In this document: positions 22,337 through 32,130 of the stretch, piece after piece | Layout: every line of letters begins with the position of its first letter | Numbering within the stretch: position 1 is the stretch's first letter | Assembly: GCA_943788245.1 (NCBI GenBank) | Contig: CALSPN010000024.1 | Location: 1 to 64,000 of the forward strand | DNA length: 64,000 nucleotides | Direction: 5' to 3' | DNA from: an uncultured Verrucomicrobiae bacterium | GTDB taxonomy: Bacteria > Verrucomicrobiota > Verrucomicrobiia > Limisphaerales > AAA164-E04 | Position numbers and translations under genes: made by a program | The notes under the pieces: model-generated | The model's database searches: none | What the model was told of the DNA's origin: nothing | What the model saw: only the letters and a program-made list of their open reading frames with translations

Positions 22337-22804
22337 CTATGATGAGACGCCGCGGTGGTGTTTGACTCGAACGATTTTCCTCAGAGTCCTTGTAGCCATT
22401 CCCATCAGGGGGAATTCCTCGTAAACTCCCTTCGATGCATCCCAATAATCCTGTTGCAGGATTACTTTTCCCGAGTGATTGAACCGAAGCATGGTGATTC
22501 CTGGGAGTTTTCGAGATTTCCCGCGAAACTCGTAGGACATTTCCCAATGAATGAAGGATGTGGGATCGCCCGCTGCCTGGTCCATTGTTCTGAAGGTGAT
22601 TTGCTTGAGCTGTTTGAACAGGTCTCGATAAACCGTCTCCATTTGCCCCAGCCCGCTGGCCTCATTGACAGGGTCCGCGAAATGAACCGCTTCATCGTAA
22701 ATATCACCCAAACGTTCACAGGACGATTCGTCCATGGTCTGCAGAAAATGGACAAAGGAATCCAGAGGTTTACTGCTTGCTGATTGCATGTAGTCAACAT
22801 GCAA
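22337..22804 (-). CDS. SnoaL-like / NTF2-fold protein
   Basis: 155-residue protein of the nuclear-transport-factor-2 fold. The signatures are 'LGDIYDEAVHFADPVNEASG' in the first third and the C-terminal 'ILQQDYWDASKGVYEEFP' followed by 'MGMATRTLRKIVRVKHH', the typical ending of the SnoaL-like subgroup often found beside short-chain dehydrogenases. No such dehydrogenase is seen here. The protein is cytoplasmic, with no signal. ATG 22804 or ATG 22789 can both serve as start. Function is unknown: the fold serves as isomerase, hydrolase or plain binding domain, and no catalytic residues can be assigned with confidence. Confidence 0.75.
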   Translation of the reverse strand: MHVDYMQSASSKPLDSFVHFLQTMDESSCERLGDIYDEAVHFADPVNEASGLGQMETVYRDLFKQLKQITFRTMDQAAGDPTSFIHWEMSYEFRGKSRKLPGITMLRFNHSGKVILQQDYWDASKGVYEEFPLMGMATRTLRKIVRVKHHRGVSS

Positions 22805-22984
22805 TACACCTGCTCCAAAGCAAGGACTGATTGAGTGGCCCGCGTTTCAAAGAAAAAACTCGACCATCTGTCATTCGATTCTTCTCTGGTAATTGGCATG
22901 GCCCATGGCGAGAGTCCCCTGTCGATGGAGGCCCTACCGACTCGAAAAAACGAAACACCCTCATTTAAAAACAACCTGTGCCCT

Positions 22985-25900
22985 CTACTCGCGTACCAGT
23001 GGTTCCATTTCAAACCGAATGAACTGGCGGGCGAAGGGCGAGGCGTCAAGCGTTGCACGGTAAACGATTAAACCCATCCCGGCTCCAAGATTGGTTCTTC
23101 CCGCATATTCAACGTCCTCAGTCCACGCTTTCAAGTCGTGTGAAATCAAAGGTATCGTTAAAAAGTCATCAGCTCCAAGTCGATGCTCAAAGGCAATGGT
23201 TAAATAATTGCCGTCTGACTGGAGGGATTCTAACTTAATATCAAATGCAGAGGATGGATCAGGGATATCAGGATCGCTGCCCAAAACATATTCGAGCAAC
23301 TCCGTTCGGCCGTCTTTGTCTCGATCGCCATCCAAGCCTACTAATGCATGCTCTGCCATCCAGCTCAGTAGACGGATAGCGTCGTCTCCACCCGGATTGC
23401 CTCCGGAATCAGCACTGGTTCGCCAACTCTCAGGGGATGTTGGGTCGCTTATCCAAGGCGTCATCAATACCAATGAATAACTGTCTCCATCCGCGTCCTC
23501 AGGCCAGGGAGCTTCGTCGCTCCATTCGAAGGAGGCAATCTCACGTTGGCTTGCATCGGACAAAGTCAAGCGTTCTCCGGAGTTTGAAAGTCTGTTACTC
23601 TCAGCGGAATGGAAATTGCCGATCTTCTGGAGAGTGCTCCCATATCGTGTTTCAAATGCCTTGGAGTTCCCGGCGACGACGATTCGTTGTCCTGGCTCGA
23701 GCGCTAACGATGGCAGCGCAAAGCGAATCCCAGAGGTGAAGGCTGTGCCTGTCAAGTCCACGTGCGTTCGATCGCTGATATTAGTCAGTTCGACAAACTC
23801 GAATGACTCCCCGTCAAAGATGCCTTCTGCACGCTCCCGTTCCGAGGGATCAGCAGGGTGATACATGACTTCGGTAATAGCCAGGTTTTCCATGCTGGCA
23901 AGCGCGGACAATCCGGTTCCAATGATACGCACCGAGTCGGTTCCCAGAGACTTACCTGCGCGATCGAAAGCTGAGAGTGAAATGATGTTCTCGCCCGGGT
24001 CGATGGGAACCTGCACTCGCCAGGTTGTTTCGTTGACCCAATCCATTGGTAATAAAGCGCCACTCGCCGAGCGGATTTCATGCAGGTCAACCCATCCACG
24101 GCCTTGTATGGATGCGACCTTTTCGGGCGAACTGACGTTGTCAGCCGTCGTGATCCTGTAGTTCGTCGGCGCAATGATGCGATTGACCTCATTCACGGCG
24201 GTGCTGCGACGAGTATTGATATAGGAAAGAAACCGAGTGAGATCTTCACTGGGGAGGAAACAGGAGTAGTGTTCGGCCCACTCCGTCATGTAATCCACGT
24301 TGAAAGTACTTTCCACAATATCCCAGACGTGTCCGTAGAACGCTCGCTTATTTTTCGGGCTGGCTGAAATCAATCGATTCAGATCCGTGTTTGGCGTGAG
24401 GCTCGAACTTGCATTTCGATTGAAGGTAAAATCCATATCCCAGGGAAAAAGTAACGCTTTTCCGTCTGAAGGCCTGATGTAGATGATTGCATTGTGGCGG
24501 GCTCCACTCGAGTAATTATCACCGATACCAAACAAGGATTGAATGGCAAATGATCGCAACCATTGGTCAACGTCCAGTAGTCGATCCATCTCCTCCTGAT
24601 AGGTTCGACCCGATTGCCCCATCGCCGTCAGTACGTCAATCAAGGGTCCGTAATCGTCCGCATCGCGGTTGTTCTCCACCAGCCAGTGCCAGCGATAAAG
24701 CTCCTTGTTGCTACCGCCCAGATTGCGCACAGGCACTCCGTGTGTTCCTCCGTCCTGCGTCAGCTTCAACCCTTCAAAACCGCCCGTTGTTTCTCGAAGT
24801 GTGTAGATTAATTCGTATTCGAACATCGCACCATCGCTACCGTTGATGAACTGGTTGTCCAGATACTCCGCGTCGTATCGAGACTTCAGCAGCATGGCTG
24901 AGCCGGTATGCTGCGATCGAGGGGCAATCACTCGTATCAGATCATCATACATGCCGGGAATGTTTCCGGCGTGATTGATCGCGTGCTTGACCATGATTTC
25001 CTTTTGACTGAACTGGTCACCTGCACCCGATCGATCAACGGCCACCGTCCGATGTGCCCCCAGAAAGGGTTGATCTGCGGGAAAGCGTAAAAGGAAACCC
25101 GCCCGAACATTCTTTGCGCGGCCATGCTCACTTCCCTTGAGCCGCACGCCGCAGTTGTAATAGACTTCACGTTCGTCGACAATAATTGTACATCCGAGAC
25201 GATCGTTACTCATGACGTTGGTGCGGCGGTGGAGCTTTCCGGTGTCGGCGTCGGTCATGACAATCCGGAGATTCATTGGTTGACAGGCGCCGAGGTCAAG
25301 ATCGGCTTGACCATCATTGTATGGCACGATGGCTCTGGACGTGCTTCCTCCCTCAGGGTGAGTCGTTGTCATGCCGAGATGATCCGTCGCTTCGACGTAG
25401 AATTGTATCTTTGCGCCAAATGCTTGCGACGGTATTTTTCCTGACCATTCCCCTGCGTCAGATAAGCGCATTGATGTCATCTGAAACGGGTCTCCATTGA
25501 CCGCATGGAATAATTGAACGGATGCTACGCCGTCGGGGTCACCTGTCTTGACAAAAACATGGACGGATTCACCTTCGACGGGAATGGCTGGTTCATGGCG
25601 AAGATCACTGAAAGTTGGCCCGGCATTCGATACACGGGCGGAATTGAGCCGGCCTGGTGTGCCCCCATCTTGTGGTGCATCCAAAATAGTCGTTCGGGCG
25701 AGTCGGTTGAAATAGAGTCGTGTATTGAGTTGGTTTGAACCACCCAGCCATTTGGCTCTAAAACTGATTTTATAATCCCTGTTGGATGAGATGGAAACAA
25801 ATGAACGGCCTGACTTCAGTGTTGTCTCCGCGTGATTGCTCATATGCTCTGTGGCACCGGACGCTCGGACCCACAAAACACGATTATTCGGATCCTGCGG

Positions 25901-28900
25901 ATCATCGATCACTTCATAGTTACTGTGGTTTCCCAGCATTCGCCATCGCGTTGCATCTCCACTGTTGAAATGCCCGTTCTGAATCAGTTCCGTATTCGCA
26001 CCCTCTGGATCCTGACGTACGCTGATATCGTCTATCAGGAACTCACCTGCATCCAATAGTCCGAAAATGAATTCGTGATAGATGGTGGGATCGTTGGGGC
26101 TCTGCGTTGCTCGGCCCTGGTAGGTATAAGTACGCCAGGGTCCTTCGACTTTACCCGGATGCCAGGCCCCGGGGAGGTGGTTTTCAGATCGAGGATCCGC
26201 CAATTCAAGACTGGAGCCTCCTCCATCTGCCATCGCTGGCCAGGGTGCATCGTCGAGATAGTACAGTTCATCCGCCGGATTGCCGTAGGCGTCGCTCAGT
26301 CGCAGTCGCTCTCCACGGCGAGAGAGCGATCCGCTCCACTGACCAATCACAGGGATGGCAGGATAGGCTTCAGCAAACGCATGCGCATCTCCAGCCACGA
26401 TGGAATATTCGTTCGGAGCCAGAACCGTTCCCGATGGGAATTCAAATCGCACCCCGTCGTCAAAAACCCATTTGCTCATGTCCACTGAGACATCCCCTTG
26501 ATTCCATACCTCGATCCATTGATTGTCTGACCGGCGGAATGGCAGGCCTGGAATCGCTGGAACAATTTCCTCGACTGCGTTGAGCGTCAACCCAAAGACC
26601 ACATCGCTGCTGTTCAAAGATGTTTGATGTACCTCTACTGATATTTGATTTGATCCGACATGCAGCAGCTCCGCTGGGATGGAAACAGCTGATGAGAGAG
26701 TGGCTTCCCCTCCACGCATCGCCAGCGTGTCATGATCGACTTTACCATCGGACATGCCATATCGAAAAACCTCTGTCCCATTCAGATAAAAAACCGCTCC
26801 GTCGTCGATTAAATGAATCATCTCGATCTCCGTAAGAACCGCCAGCTGTTCCTGAGTCACATCAAACTCGGTTTGAAAATAGTGGGTGACAACGAATGGA
26901 TCATTCAGTGATGGGCGAGTGAGCAAGGTGTCCACGGGATATGGCAACGATCCCGTCTCCCAGGCGATCAATCCTCTCCCTTTTTTCCAGTCGCCGCTCA
27001 AGGAATGCCTGCGGGATGCCCAATCAGAGCCTGGGTCACGGCCAGATTCGTTGACCAGCCAGTCTGCCCCCCATCCCACAAGTGGTGTGATATCTACCGT
27101 TTCCGGGACGCCCGGGGTTGCTACCAGTGGCCGAGGATGGTACATGATTTCATTGATCACAATATTCGAATGAAACTCGAAAATATTTGCACTTCCGAAT
27201 GTTGCCTCAGAGGGGTAGAGCCATCGTCCGTCATGCTGGGAGGATCGTCCTCGAAGTCGGTCTGTGACTTTGACGGAATCCAGTAACAAGCCGCGAACAG
27301 TATCCACTAGAAAAAGCCGGTCACCGAGCGTCGGACGAAAATTCAGCTCTTGTTCGGAAAGAGAATGCCAGGCATCTGAAGACAGACTCGAAATGTTCGA
27401 GAGTTCCTTGATGCTTCCACTCGATGAACGAATCTCCAGGCCCTTGAATTCACCCGTTATGCTGGATCGATTGACCATCTCTGCTTGGAAAGAGGGGTCA
27501 GATGCAGCGCTGATTTCGTTGAAAGCGATGCTCACTGCTTCGCTGGTGTTCACCGGTGCTGTGATTGTGTTCAGCGAAAGGCCGAATATCAGATTTTCAA
27601 GGTTTGCTTCCGACATATGGATTTCGGCGGAGAGGATGTTTTCACCAACACGCAGTGCACCTTCAGTAAGAAAATACGTCTGACTGAATGCGGGCTGGAG
27701 CACCACTTCGTTTGCCCTCGTTGCGTGATTGATTTCCTCCGTCGGTAAATTGGCACGATGGATTTCAATTCCATTCAGATAGAGTACAACACCGTCTGCA
27801 GCCAAGACACGGAATGAAGCCGTCGTTCGATCCGGGGCTCCGGTGAATGTGAATCGTTTTCGGAAGTAGGCGGTGGAACTGTCGCCGGTCAGTTTTGTGC
27901 CGAGGCCTCCTACGCCTCCCGTGGTCGTCGGTGCGGTATTGGGTTTGAGCGTCTCATCTGCCAGGCCCTGGATCGATTCCGAGGGCAGGGCTGTTTTCCA
28001 GATTGCCACATCGTCCAGTCGTCCTTTCCATGATTCTCGGTCCTGATCTCCACCAAAATACAAGGGCTGAGGATGGTTCAAGCCGCTGGAAATAACTTGC
28101 ACTCCCATGGAAATGCCGTTTCGAAAATAAGTCAATCGAGGTCCTTGTTTCGTCACCGCATGGTGCGCCCAGACATTCACAGGGAAATCGGGGTAGTCAA
28201 TATCTTCACTGGATGAGGAGCGATGAAATTCGAATGCGGCGCTCGTGAATTTGATGAACTCTCTGGGGGAAAAATCCGCTCCATCTGGATTGTATCGGTT
28301 GCCGATGATCACATTGACGTTTCCCGGTTTCATGGAATAGGCCCAGAATGACCAGGTGAAATCATTTTCCAGGGTAATCTGTGGAACACTGATTCCGGTG
28401 GTTACGTAATCATTGATGCCGTCAAATTCCAGCACAGGTCCACGCTCTGAGTCCGTGACCCAACTGGGTCCGTTGCGCAAGCGACCGTCGATATCACCCG
28501 CCAGATTTCGGGCCCGGATTCCGCTGCTTGCGTCGAGGGGCCAATACGCGGATGGGCCTCCACCCACAGAACCTGTCCATTCTTTTCCTGCATGAAAGGC
28601 ACCAGCTCCTTCTGTCCAATCCTGATCATCAAAATCGGACTCCCGCCAGCGAGTTGGTGGCGGATCCGATTCCGTGAGGAATCTCCATCTGGAGTCCAGC
28701 GAAACCAGATTGAACTCTGAGGGAGAAGATTCGAGTGTTCGAACATTTGGCTGTCCGGGTGTGCCGCCCAGTTCCAGACTCGCCCGCCAGTTCCGTGGAC
28801 CTCCTTCAGCTGTGTTCTCTTTTCTTTTTGCCAGAGTTGCGCCGGAACCGTCCGCTCCGACCGGCCAGTCGCCGTCGTCCTGATAATCGATGCGATCCAT

Positions 28901-29317
28901 GATGCGTCCACTGTTGTTTTCCAGGCGAATCGAGTCGCCACCATTATCCAGACGGCCGGTAAAAGCTGTTGGGTGGACATCTTTTCCTTTCAGGTCTGGA
29001 TGCAGGGGGACAGCGGCCACCAGGAGCAATCCGCGGCCCTCAATGCCAGTTCCTTCTTCAAATAGGAGCTCAATTCCTCCTGCCAATTTCCAGCCGGACA
29101 GATCGACCTTTACGCCCATGAGATTCCGTAATTCAATCCACTCGACTCCTTCAGCAGCAGGATGATATTGCACTTCGTTAAAGACGACGACCGAATCCGC
29201 CGAAGCCATCGCACGATGCATCGATACTGCAAAACAGAGACAGGTGATACTCATCCTCATCCATGCCAGCAGGCTGGACTTCAGAGGGGCGATGCGTTTT
29301 CCCGTTTTGGTTTTCAT
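22985..29317 (-). CDS. Giant secreted LTD / LamG / CotH-kinase protein (~2,110 aa)
   Basis: An intact reading frame of 6.3 kb. ATG 29317 is preferred over ATG 29380 because it starts the signal ('MKTKTGKRIAPLKSSLLAW') and has a GGCGAGAT-like site just upstream. Approximate domains counted from 29380 are: lamin-tail (LTD) 65-190 ('VVFNEVQYHPAAEGVEWIEL'), LamG/concanavalin 275-480 ('AYWPLDASSGIRARNLAGDI'), a second LTD ~735-1010, CotH kinase-like ~1330-1720 ('CGVRLKGSEHGRAKN', 'ALLFPWDMDFTFNRN'), and a third LTD ~1830-1960. A calcium-loop-like 'GDRDKDGRTELLEYVLGSDP' lies near the end. CotH proteins are atypical kinases that can phosphorylate secreted protein partners. This architecture is widespread in Verrucomicrobiota. 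A cell-surface or matrix role is likely, and the substrate is unknown. Confidence 0.9.
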   Translation of the reverse strand: MKTKTGKRIAPLKSSLLAWMRMSITCLCFAVSMHRAMASADSVVVFNEVQYHPAAEGVEWIELRNLMGVKVDLSGWKLAGGIELLFEEGTGIEGRGLLLVAAVPLHPDLKGKDVHPTAFTGRLDNGGDSIRLENNSGRIMDRIDYQDDGDWPVGADGSGATLAKRKENTAEGGPRNWRASLELGGTPGQPNVRTLESSPSEFNLVSLDSRWRFLTESDPPPTRWRESDFDDQDWTEGAGAFHAGKEWTGSVGGGPSAYWPLDASSGIRARNLAGDIDGRLRNGPSWVTDSERGPVLEFDGINDYVTTGISVPQITLENDFTWSFWAYSMKPGNVNVIIGNRYNPDGADFSPREFIKFTSAAFEFHRSSSSEDIDYPDFPVNVWAHHAVTKQGPRLTYFRNGISMGVQVISSGLNHPQPLYFGGDQDRESWKGRLDDVAIWKTALPSESIQGLADETLKPNTAPTTTGGVGGLGTKLTGDSSTAYFRKRFTFTGAPDRTTASFRVLAADGVVLYLNGIEIHRANLPTEEINHATRANEVVLQPAFSQTYFLTEGALRVGENILSAEIHMSEANLENLIFGLSLNTITAPVNTSEAVSIAFNEISAASDPSFQAEMVNRSSITGEFKGLEIRSSSGSIKELSNISSLSSDAWHSLSEQELNFRPTLGDRLFLVDTVRGLLLDSVKVTDRLRGRSSQHDGRWLYPSEATFGSANIFEFHSNIVINEIMYHPRPLVATPGVPETVDITPLVGWGADWLVNESGRDPGSDWASRRHSLSGDWKKGRGLIAWETGSLPYPVDTLLTRPSLNDPFVVTHYFQTEFDVTQEQLAVLTEIEMIHLIDDGAVFYLNGTEVFRYGMSDGKVDHDTLAMRGGEATLSSAVSIPAELLHVGSNQISVEVHQTSLNSSDVVFGLTLNAVEEIVPAIPGLPFRRSDNQWIEVWNQGDVSVDMSKWVFDDGVRFEFPSGTVLAPNEYSIVAGDAHAFAEAYPAIPVIGQWSGSLSRRGERLRLSDAYGNPADELYYLDDAPWPAMADGGGSSLELADPRSENHLPGAWHPGKVEGPWRTYTYQGRATQSPNDPTIYHEFIFGLLDAGEFLIDDISVRQDPEGANTELIQNGHFNSGDATRWRMLGNHSNYEVIDDPQDPNNRVLWVRASGATEHMSNHAETTLKSGRSFVSISSNRDYKISFRAKWLGGSNQLNTRLYFNRLARTTILDAPQDGGTPGRLNSARVSNAGPTFSDLRHEPAIPVEGESVHVFVKTGDPDGVASVQLFHAVNGDPFQMTSMRLSDAGEWSGKIPSQAFGAKIQFYVEATDHLGMTTTHPEGGSTSRAIVPYNDGQADLDLGACQPMNLRIVMTDADTGKLHRRTNVMSNDRLGCTIIVDEREVYYNCGVRLKGSEHGRAKNVRAGFLLRFPADQPFLGAHRTVAVDRSGAGDQFSQKEIMVKHAINHAGNIPGMYDDLIRVIAPRSQHTGSAMLLKSRYDAEYLDNQFINGSDGAMFEYELIYTLRETTGGFEGLKLTQDGGTHGVPVRNLGGSNKELYRWHWLVENNRDADDYGPLIDVLTAMGQSGRTYQEEMDRLLDVDQWLRSFAIQSLFGIGDNYSSGARHNAIIYIRPSDGKALLFPWDMDFTFNRNASSSLTPNTDLNRLISASPKNKRAFYGHVWDIVESTFNVDYMTEWAEHYSCFLPSEDLTRFLSYINTRRSTAVNEVNRIIAPTNYRITTADNVSSPEKVASIQGRGWVDLHEIRSASGALLPMDWVNETTWRVQVPIDPGENIISLSAFDRAGKSLGTDSVRIIGTGLSALASMENLAITEVMYHPADPSERERAEGIFDGESFEFVELTNISDRTHVDLTGTAFTSGIRFALPSLALEPGQRIVVAGNSKAFETRYGSTLQKIGNFHSAESNRLSNSGERLTLSDASQREIASFEWSDEAPWPEDADGDSYSLVLMTPWISDPTSPESWRTSADSGGNPGGDDAIRLLSWMAEHALVGLDGDRDKDGRTELLEYVLGSDPDIPDPSSAFDIKLESLQSDGNYLTIAFEHRLGADDFLTIPLISHDLKAWTEDVEYAGRTNLGAGMGLIVYRATLDASPFARQFIRFEMEPLVRE

Positions 29318-29380
29318 ATGATCTCGCCGTTTACCTGCGTCCTGAGTATTGACGCTACCATGTGTGAATATGGGTTCCAT

Positions 29381-30042
29381 TGCTCAAAAATGCGATTACT
29401 CATTCAATTTCGATTCTGCGTGTCTGATCCGGATCTTTCTGAGAAGAAAGATATACATTTTTTTGAGTAAAAAGAGTTGTTTTTCCATCCGTTCTGCATG
29501 GCATGATTACGAATACACAAAACGAATTTAAACACTCGTTGGATTCGCCAGTAGCAGCAAGGGTAGCTCCAAGTACACCTCTGTTTCTCGAGCAGTGCGC
29601 ACAAGCAAGATTGATTCCTGCCCATAAGCGAGGTCATGTATTCACAAGGTTTTAATTTTGTCGTTTCTTGAAGATGCTTGCACCAACTTTCTGGATGTTA
29701 CAGATACCTGTTTCACAGGTATTTTTACAATTGAATTGTCCAAAGGATGCAGTTGTGTGTTTCACTCGACGTTGAATCCTCCCCTAATTCTGGGGTTGGA
29801 TGCCTCGCTCAGTTGATTGATGCATGCTTTCAATATTCATAGGGGGCAGGCAATCAGAGCCCTGTGCATAACTGAGAAAACAGCACAAAGGGAGACTACT
29901 GGTAGTCGTCTGCATTCATTGAACTGGAACGAGATCTTTCCGAGTAGGTCATGGATCAGGAAAGGAGACCCCGCTATTCATGAGAAGGAGGTGTCATCCA
30001 AAAGAGTATCTATCAACACCTTTATTCCTCCCGTCCAAGGCA
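29381..30042. other. 662-bp non-coding stretch
   Basis: Upstream of the giant CotH gene and downstream of the small exported-protein gene. It contains a 7-bp inverted repeat ATACCTG/CAGGTAT at 29704-29722 followed by TTTTT on the plus strand, with no plus-strand gene before it. Open frames here show no recognisable product. Confidence 0.45.
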
Positions 30043-30447
30043 TCAATTACGATTGACTCGCTTCAATAAGTCGTAGGTCTTTTGAGCATTCTTATCGCCA
30101 TTCTCAATCGCATAAATCAACTCTTCCTCCAGATTCACAAGGGAATCCCGAACCGCCATGCCTTCTTTTGCCGATCCAACTTCACCGGAAAGCTTGATCT
30201 CCTGAAGCGAAATCAAGGCCGTACGATACTTCTTTTTGTGCATCGCATTTGAAGCTTCCTTGGCGTGCTTTTTCAAATTATTGCTGGACTCGTCAAAAGC
30301 GTCGCTCAAATGATCTGCAGCGCCATCCACGCTGTCGCTTGTGCGCCATCCCTCATCCTTCTCCCCCATGCCGCACCCCATCCACAAGACGCACACACCG
30401 GTCAGTATATAAAAGTTGATTGCCTTAAGTGTCTCTGCTCTTTTCAT
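30043..30447 (-). CDS. Small exported (possible lipoprotein) protein
   Basis: 134-residue protein with an N-terminal hydrophobic segment 'INFYILTGVCVLWMGCGMG'. The Cys after Gly suggests a lipoprotein, although Met and Trp at -2 and -3 are not the usual lipobox residues. The mature part is charged and helical ('DESSNNLKKHAKEASNAMHK', 'YRTALISLQEIKLSG') with a C-terminal 'YDLLKRVNRN'. It starts 40 bp after the pilin-like gene on the same strand and is probably co-transcribed with it. No family with known function is recognised. Confidence 0.65.
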   Translation of the reverse strand: MKRAETLKAINFYILTGVCVLWMGCGMGEKDEGWRTSDSVDGAADHLSDAFDESSNNLKKHAKEASNAMHKKKYRTALISLQEIKLSGEVGSAKEGMAVRDSLVNLEEELIYAIENGDKNAQKTYDLLKRVNRN

Positions 30448-30487
30448 ATGCTGGGTTTATGAAATCGTATGCTTTGTTGAATTGCGG

Positions 30488-31249
30488 TCAGTCACCGTTC
30501 GAGGAGGCAGGATTGCACCAGAAACGACCAGGCCTATTGCCGCGAAATCCGCCGATACCGGCTTCCTCGTAATAATTGCTGAATTTCCAATATTCCACAT
30601 GACCGCCAAACATCGCCAGATTGGCACCACTGTTGTGTCTTTCCGTGACGCCCTCGTTCGGGCGACTAGCTACATTGTCCCAGTTGGAAGGTAATTTCTC
30701 ATCCGCCTCCCAATACAGTAAATTTTCTCCATTGAATTGATCCATCTTGAAGCTTCCCCACTTCACGCCATTGGGGGAGGTGCCATACGCGGTGACCGCT
30801 CCATTCATCACATAGCTGGAAACTTGCATTTCACGTTGTTTGAACAGAGTGGTATTTGTGCGGTCCAACGGGCACCAGTAGATCTGTCCTGTTGGAATGT
30901 AGTTCCATAGCTGCCCCAAGCGCACATCGTGCTCCGGGTTCTGCCCTCGCTTGCGGGTGTAAAGCCAATTGGCGACGTCGTAGGTGCCGCTACTCCACGA
31001 GCTGTATGGCAGGTAATCTTCGGCATCGGTGACATACATGTGGGTAGCGAGGAGAATCTGTTTTTGATTGCTGAGGCATTTGGTTCGATGCGCCTTTTCC
31101 TTGGCTTTGCTCAAAGCGGGTAGCAGCATGCCGGCAAGAATAGCGATGATGGCAATCACCACCAGAAGCTCAATCAAAGTGAAAGCGCGCAAGAACCATT
31201 GGGTTCCTGATCGCATACCAAAACGAATGGGGCTCAAGGAATTCTTCAT
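30488..31249 (-). CDS. Type IV pilin-like protein with prepilin N-terminal cleavage/methylation domain
   Basis: 253-residue pseudopilin-like protein. The helix '[20 protein letters not shown]' followed by '[16 protein letters not shown]' is the form seen in Verrucomicrobiota, Lentisphaerota and Planctomycetota. The residue before the cleavage site is Ala ('RAFTLIE') instead of the usual Gly. The C-terminal part has '[10 protein letters not shown]', '[12 protein letters not shown]' and '[20 protein letters not shown]', the DUF1559-like ending shared by these expanded families. They are numerous per genome and usually lie outside pilus operons, as here. Function is unknown; surface or secretion-related roles are proposed. 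ATG 31249 gives a 22-residue leader before the cleavage site. Confidence 0.88.
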   Translation of the reverse strand: MKNSLSPIRFGMRSGTQWFLRAFTLIELLVVIAIIAILAGMLLPALSKAKEKAHRTKCLSNQKQILLATHMYVTDAEDYLPYSSWSSGTYDVANWLYTRKRGQNPEHDVRLGQLWNYIPTGQIYWCPLDRTNTTLFKQREMQVSSYVMNGAVTAYGTSPNGVKWGSFKMDQFNGENLLYWEADEKLPSNWDNVASRPNEGVTERHNSGANLAMFGGHVEYWKFSNYYEEAGIGGFRGNRPGRFWCNPASSNGD

Positions 31250-31373
31250 GGGATTTTAAAATCATGGTTTAAACCGCATTTTTTTCAAGGTTTATTTCTT
31301 CATTTTACTTCGCCTGGATAAAGGCTTTCTCCATCTGGTAGATCTTTGAAATATTGCGATGCATTGAAAGTCT

Positions 31374-31411
31374 AAAAAAAACGCCGGGACAGATAAGTTT
31401 CTGTCCCGGCG
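31374..31411 (-). terminator. Rho-independent terminator of the intact DUF1080 gene
   Basis: A perfect 11-bp stem, CGCCGGGACAG / CTGTCCCGGCG (31382-31392 and 31401-31411), with an 8-base loop. On the minus strand it is followed at once by eight T residues (complement of 31374-31381). It lies 21 bp after the stop of the DUF1080 gene ending at 31433. Confidence 0.93.
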
Positions 31412-31432
31412 ATTAACAATAATGTCTTTTAC

Positions 31433-32098
31433 TTAAAGTGTCTTGATACGCAGATTACGCCAGCGAACTTCGAAAGGGCCGCGATTACCCACTCCGTGGA
31501 CCTGAAGACCGATGATGCCTTCTGGATGCGTCCTGTAGATTTCCTCGTCGACTAACCTGGTGATCTTTTGGCCGTTGATCCAGGTCTCTATCACGGGGCC
31601 TTTGGCGACGATTCGGTAGTGGTTCCATTCGCCGTCCTTGTAGTGTTTGTGCGGCTTGAGATCTATCTTGGGTGTGCGCCATCCTCCGGCGGCCTCTCCA
31701 TAGATGTAGCCAGATTCGGCGCCTTTTGGGCCACTGTGTTCGATTTCCACCTGCGGGCCGTTTACGCGCCCGCCAAACTCCGTTCCCCTCAGCTTTGAAC
31801 GGATCTGGCAGCCAGAGTTCAAATCGGCGTCGCAGTTCACTTCGAACTCGAGTTCGAAATCGCCGTAGAGATTCTTCGTGCAAAGAAAGGTATTCGGACT
31901 GCCTTTTTCGGTCTTGCCGACGATCATGCCATCTTCGACACGGTAATCCGCTTTGCCGCTCTTGATTTCCCAGCCTGCGAGATCCTTGCCATTGAACAAA
32001 GATAACCAGCCGATTTTTTTTGCGTCTTGAGCATTTCCAACAACAATGCACCCAAGTGCCACTCCGGCGATTAGAAGCTGCCTTAAGCTTTTTTTCAT
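31433..32098 (-). CDS. DUF1080 / 3-keto-disaccharide hydrolase-like secreted protein
   Basis: Intact 221-residue protein: signal peptide (residues 1-23, 'MKKSLRQLLIAGVALGC...NAQ'), then the DUF1080 jelly-roll with 'WLSLFNGKDLAGWEIKSG', 'YGDFELEFEVNCDADLNSG', 'GPQVEIEHSGPKGAESGYIY' and 'GEWNHYRIVAKGPVIETWIN'. The family is annotated as hydrolysing 3-keto-glycosides produced by sugar 3-dehydrogenases. That fits the Gfo/Idh/MocA genes 1-5 kb away. It is preceded by a SnoaL-like gene (32 bp gap) on the same strand and ends in a strong terminator. It is probably periplasmic. Unlike the copy at 6 kb, its frame is clean. Confidence 0.9.
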   Translation of the reverse strand: MKKSLRQLLIAGVALGCIVVGNAQDAKKIGWLSLFNGKDLAGWEIKSGKADYRVEDGMIVGKTEKGSPNTFLCTKNLYGDFELEFEVNCDADLNSGCQIRSKLRGTEFGGRVNGPQVEIEHSGPKGAESGYIYGEAAGGWRTPKIDLKPHKHYKDGEWNHYRIVAKGPVIETWINGQKITRLVDEEIYRTHPEGIIGLQVHGVGNRGPFEVRWRNLRIKTL

Positions 32099-32130
32099 AA
32101 TTTTAGCTATGGAAGAAATATGGTATTGAG

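Noticed and set aside
29817-30056. 79-codon plus-strand frame in the gap before the small exported-protein gene
   Set aside because: No domain, no start signal, and it ends inside the antisense of a better-supported gene.
31485-32051. 188-codon arginine-rich minus-strand frame inside the DUF1080 gene
   Set aside because: It is an out-of-frame shadow of the intact DUF1080 coding sequence.
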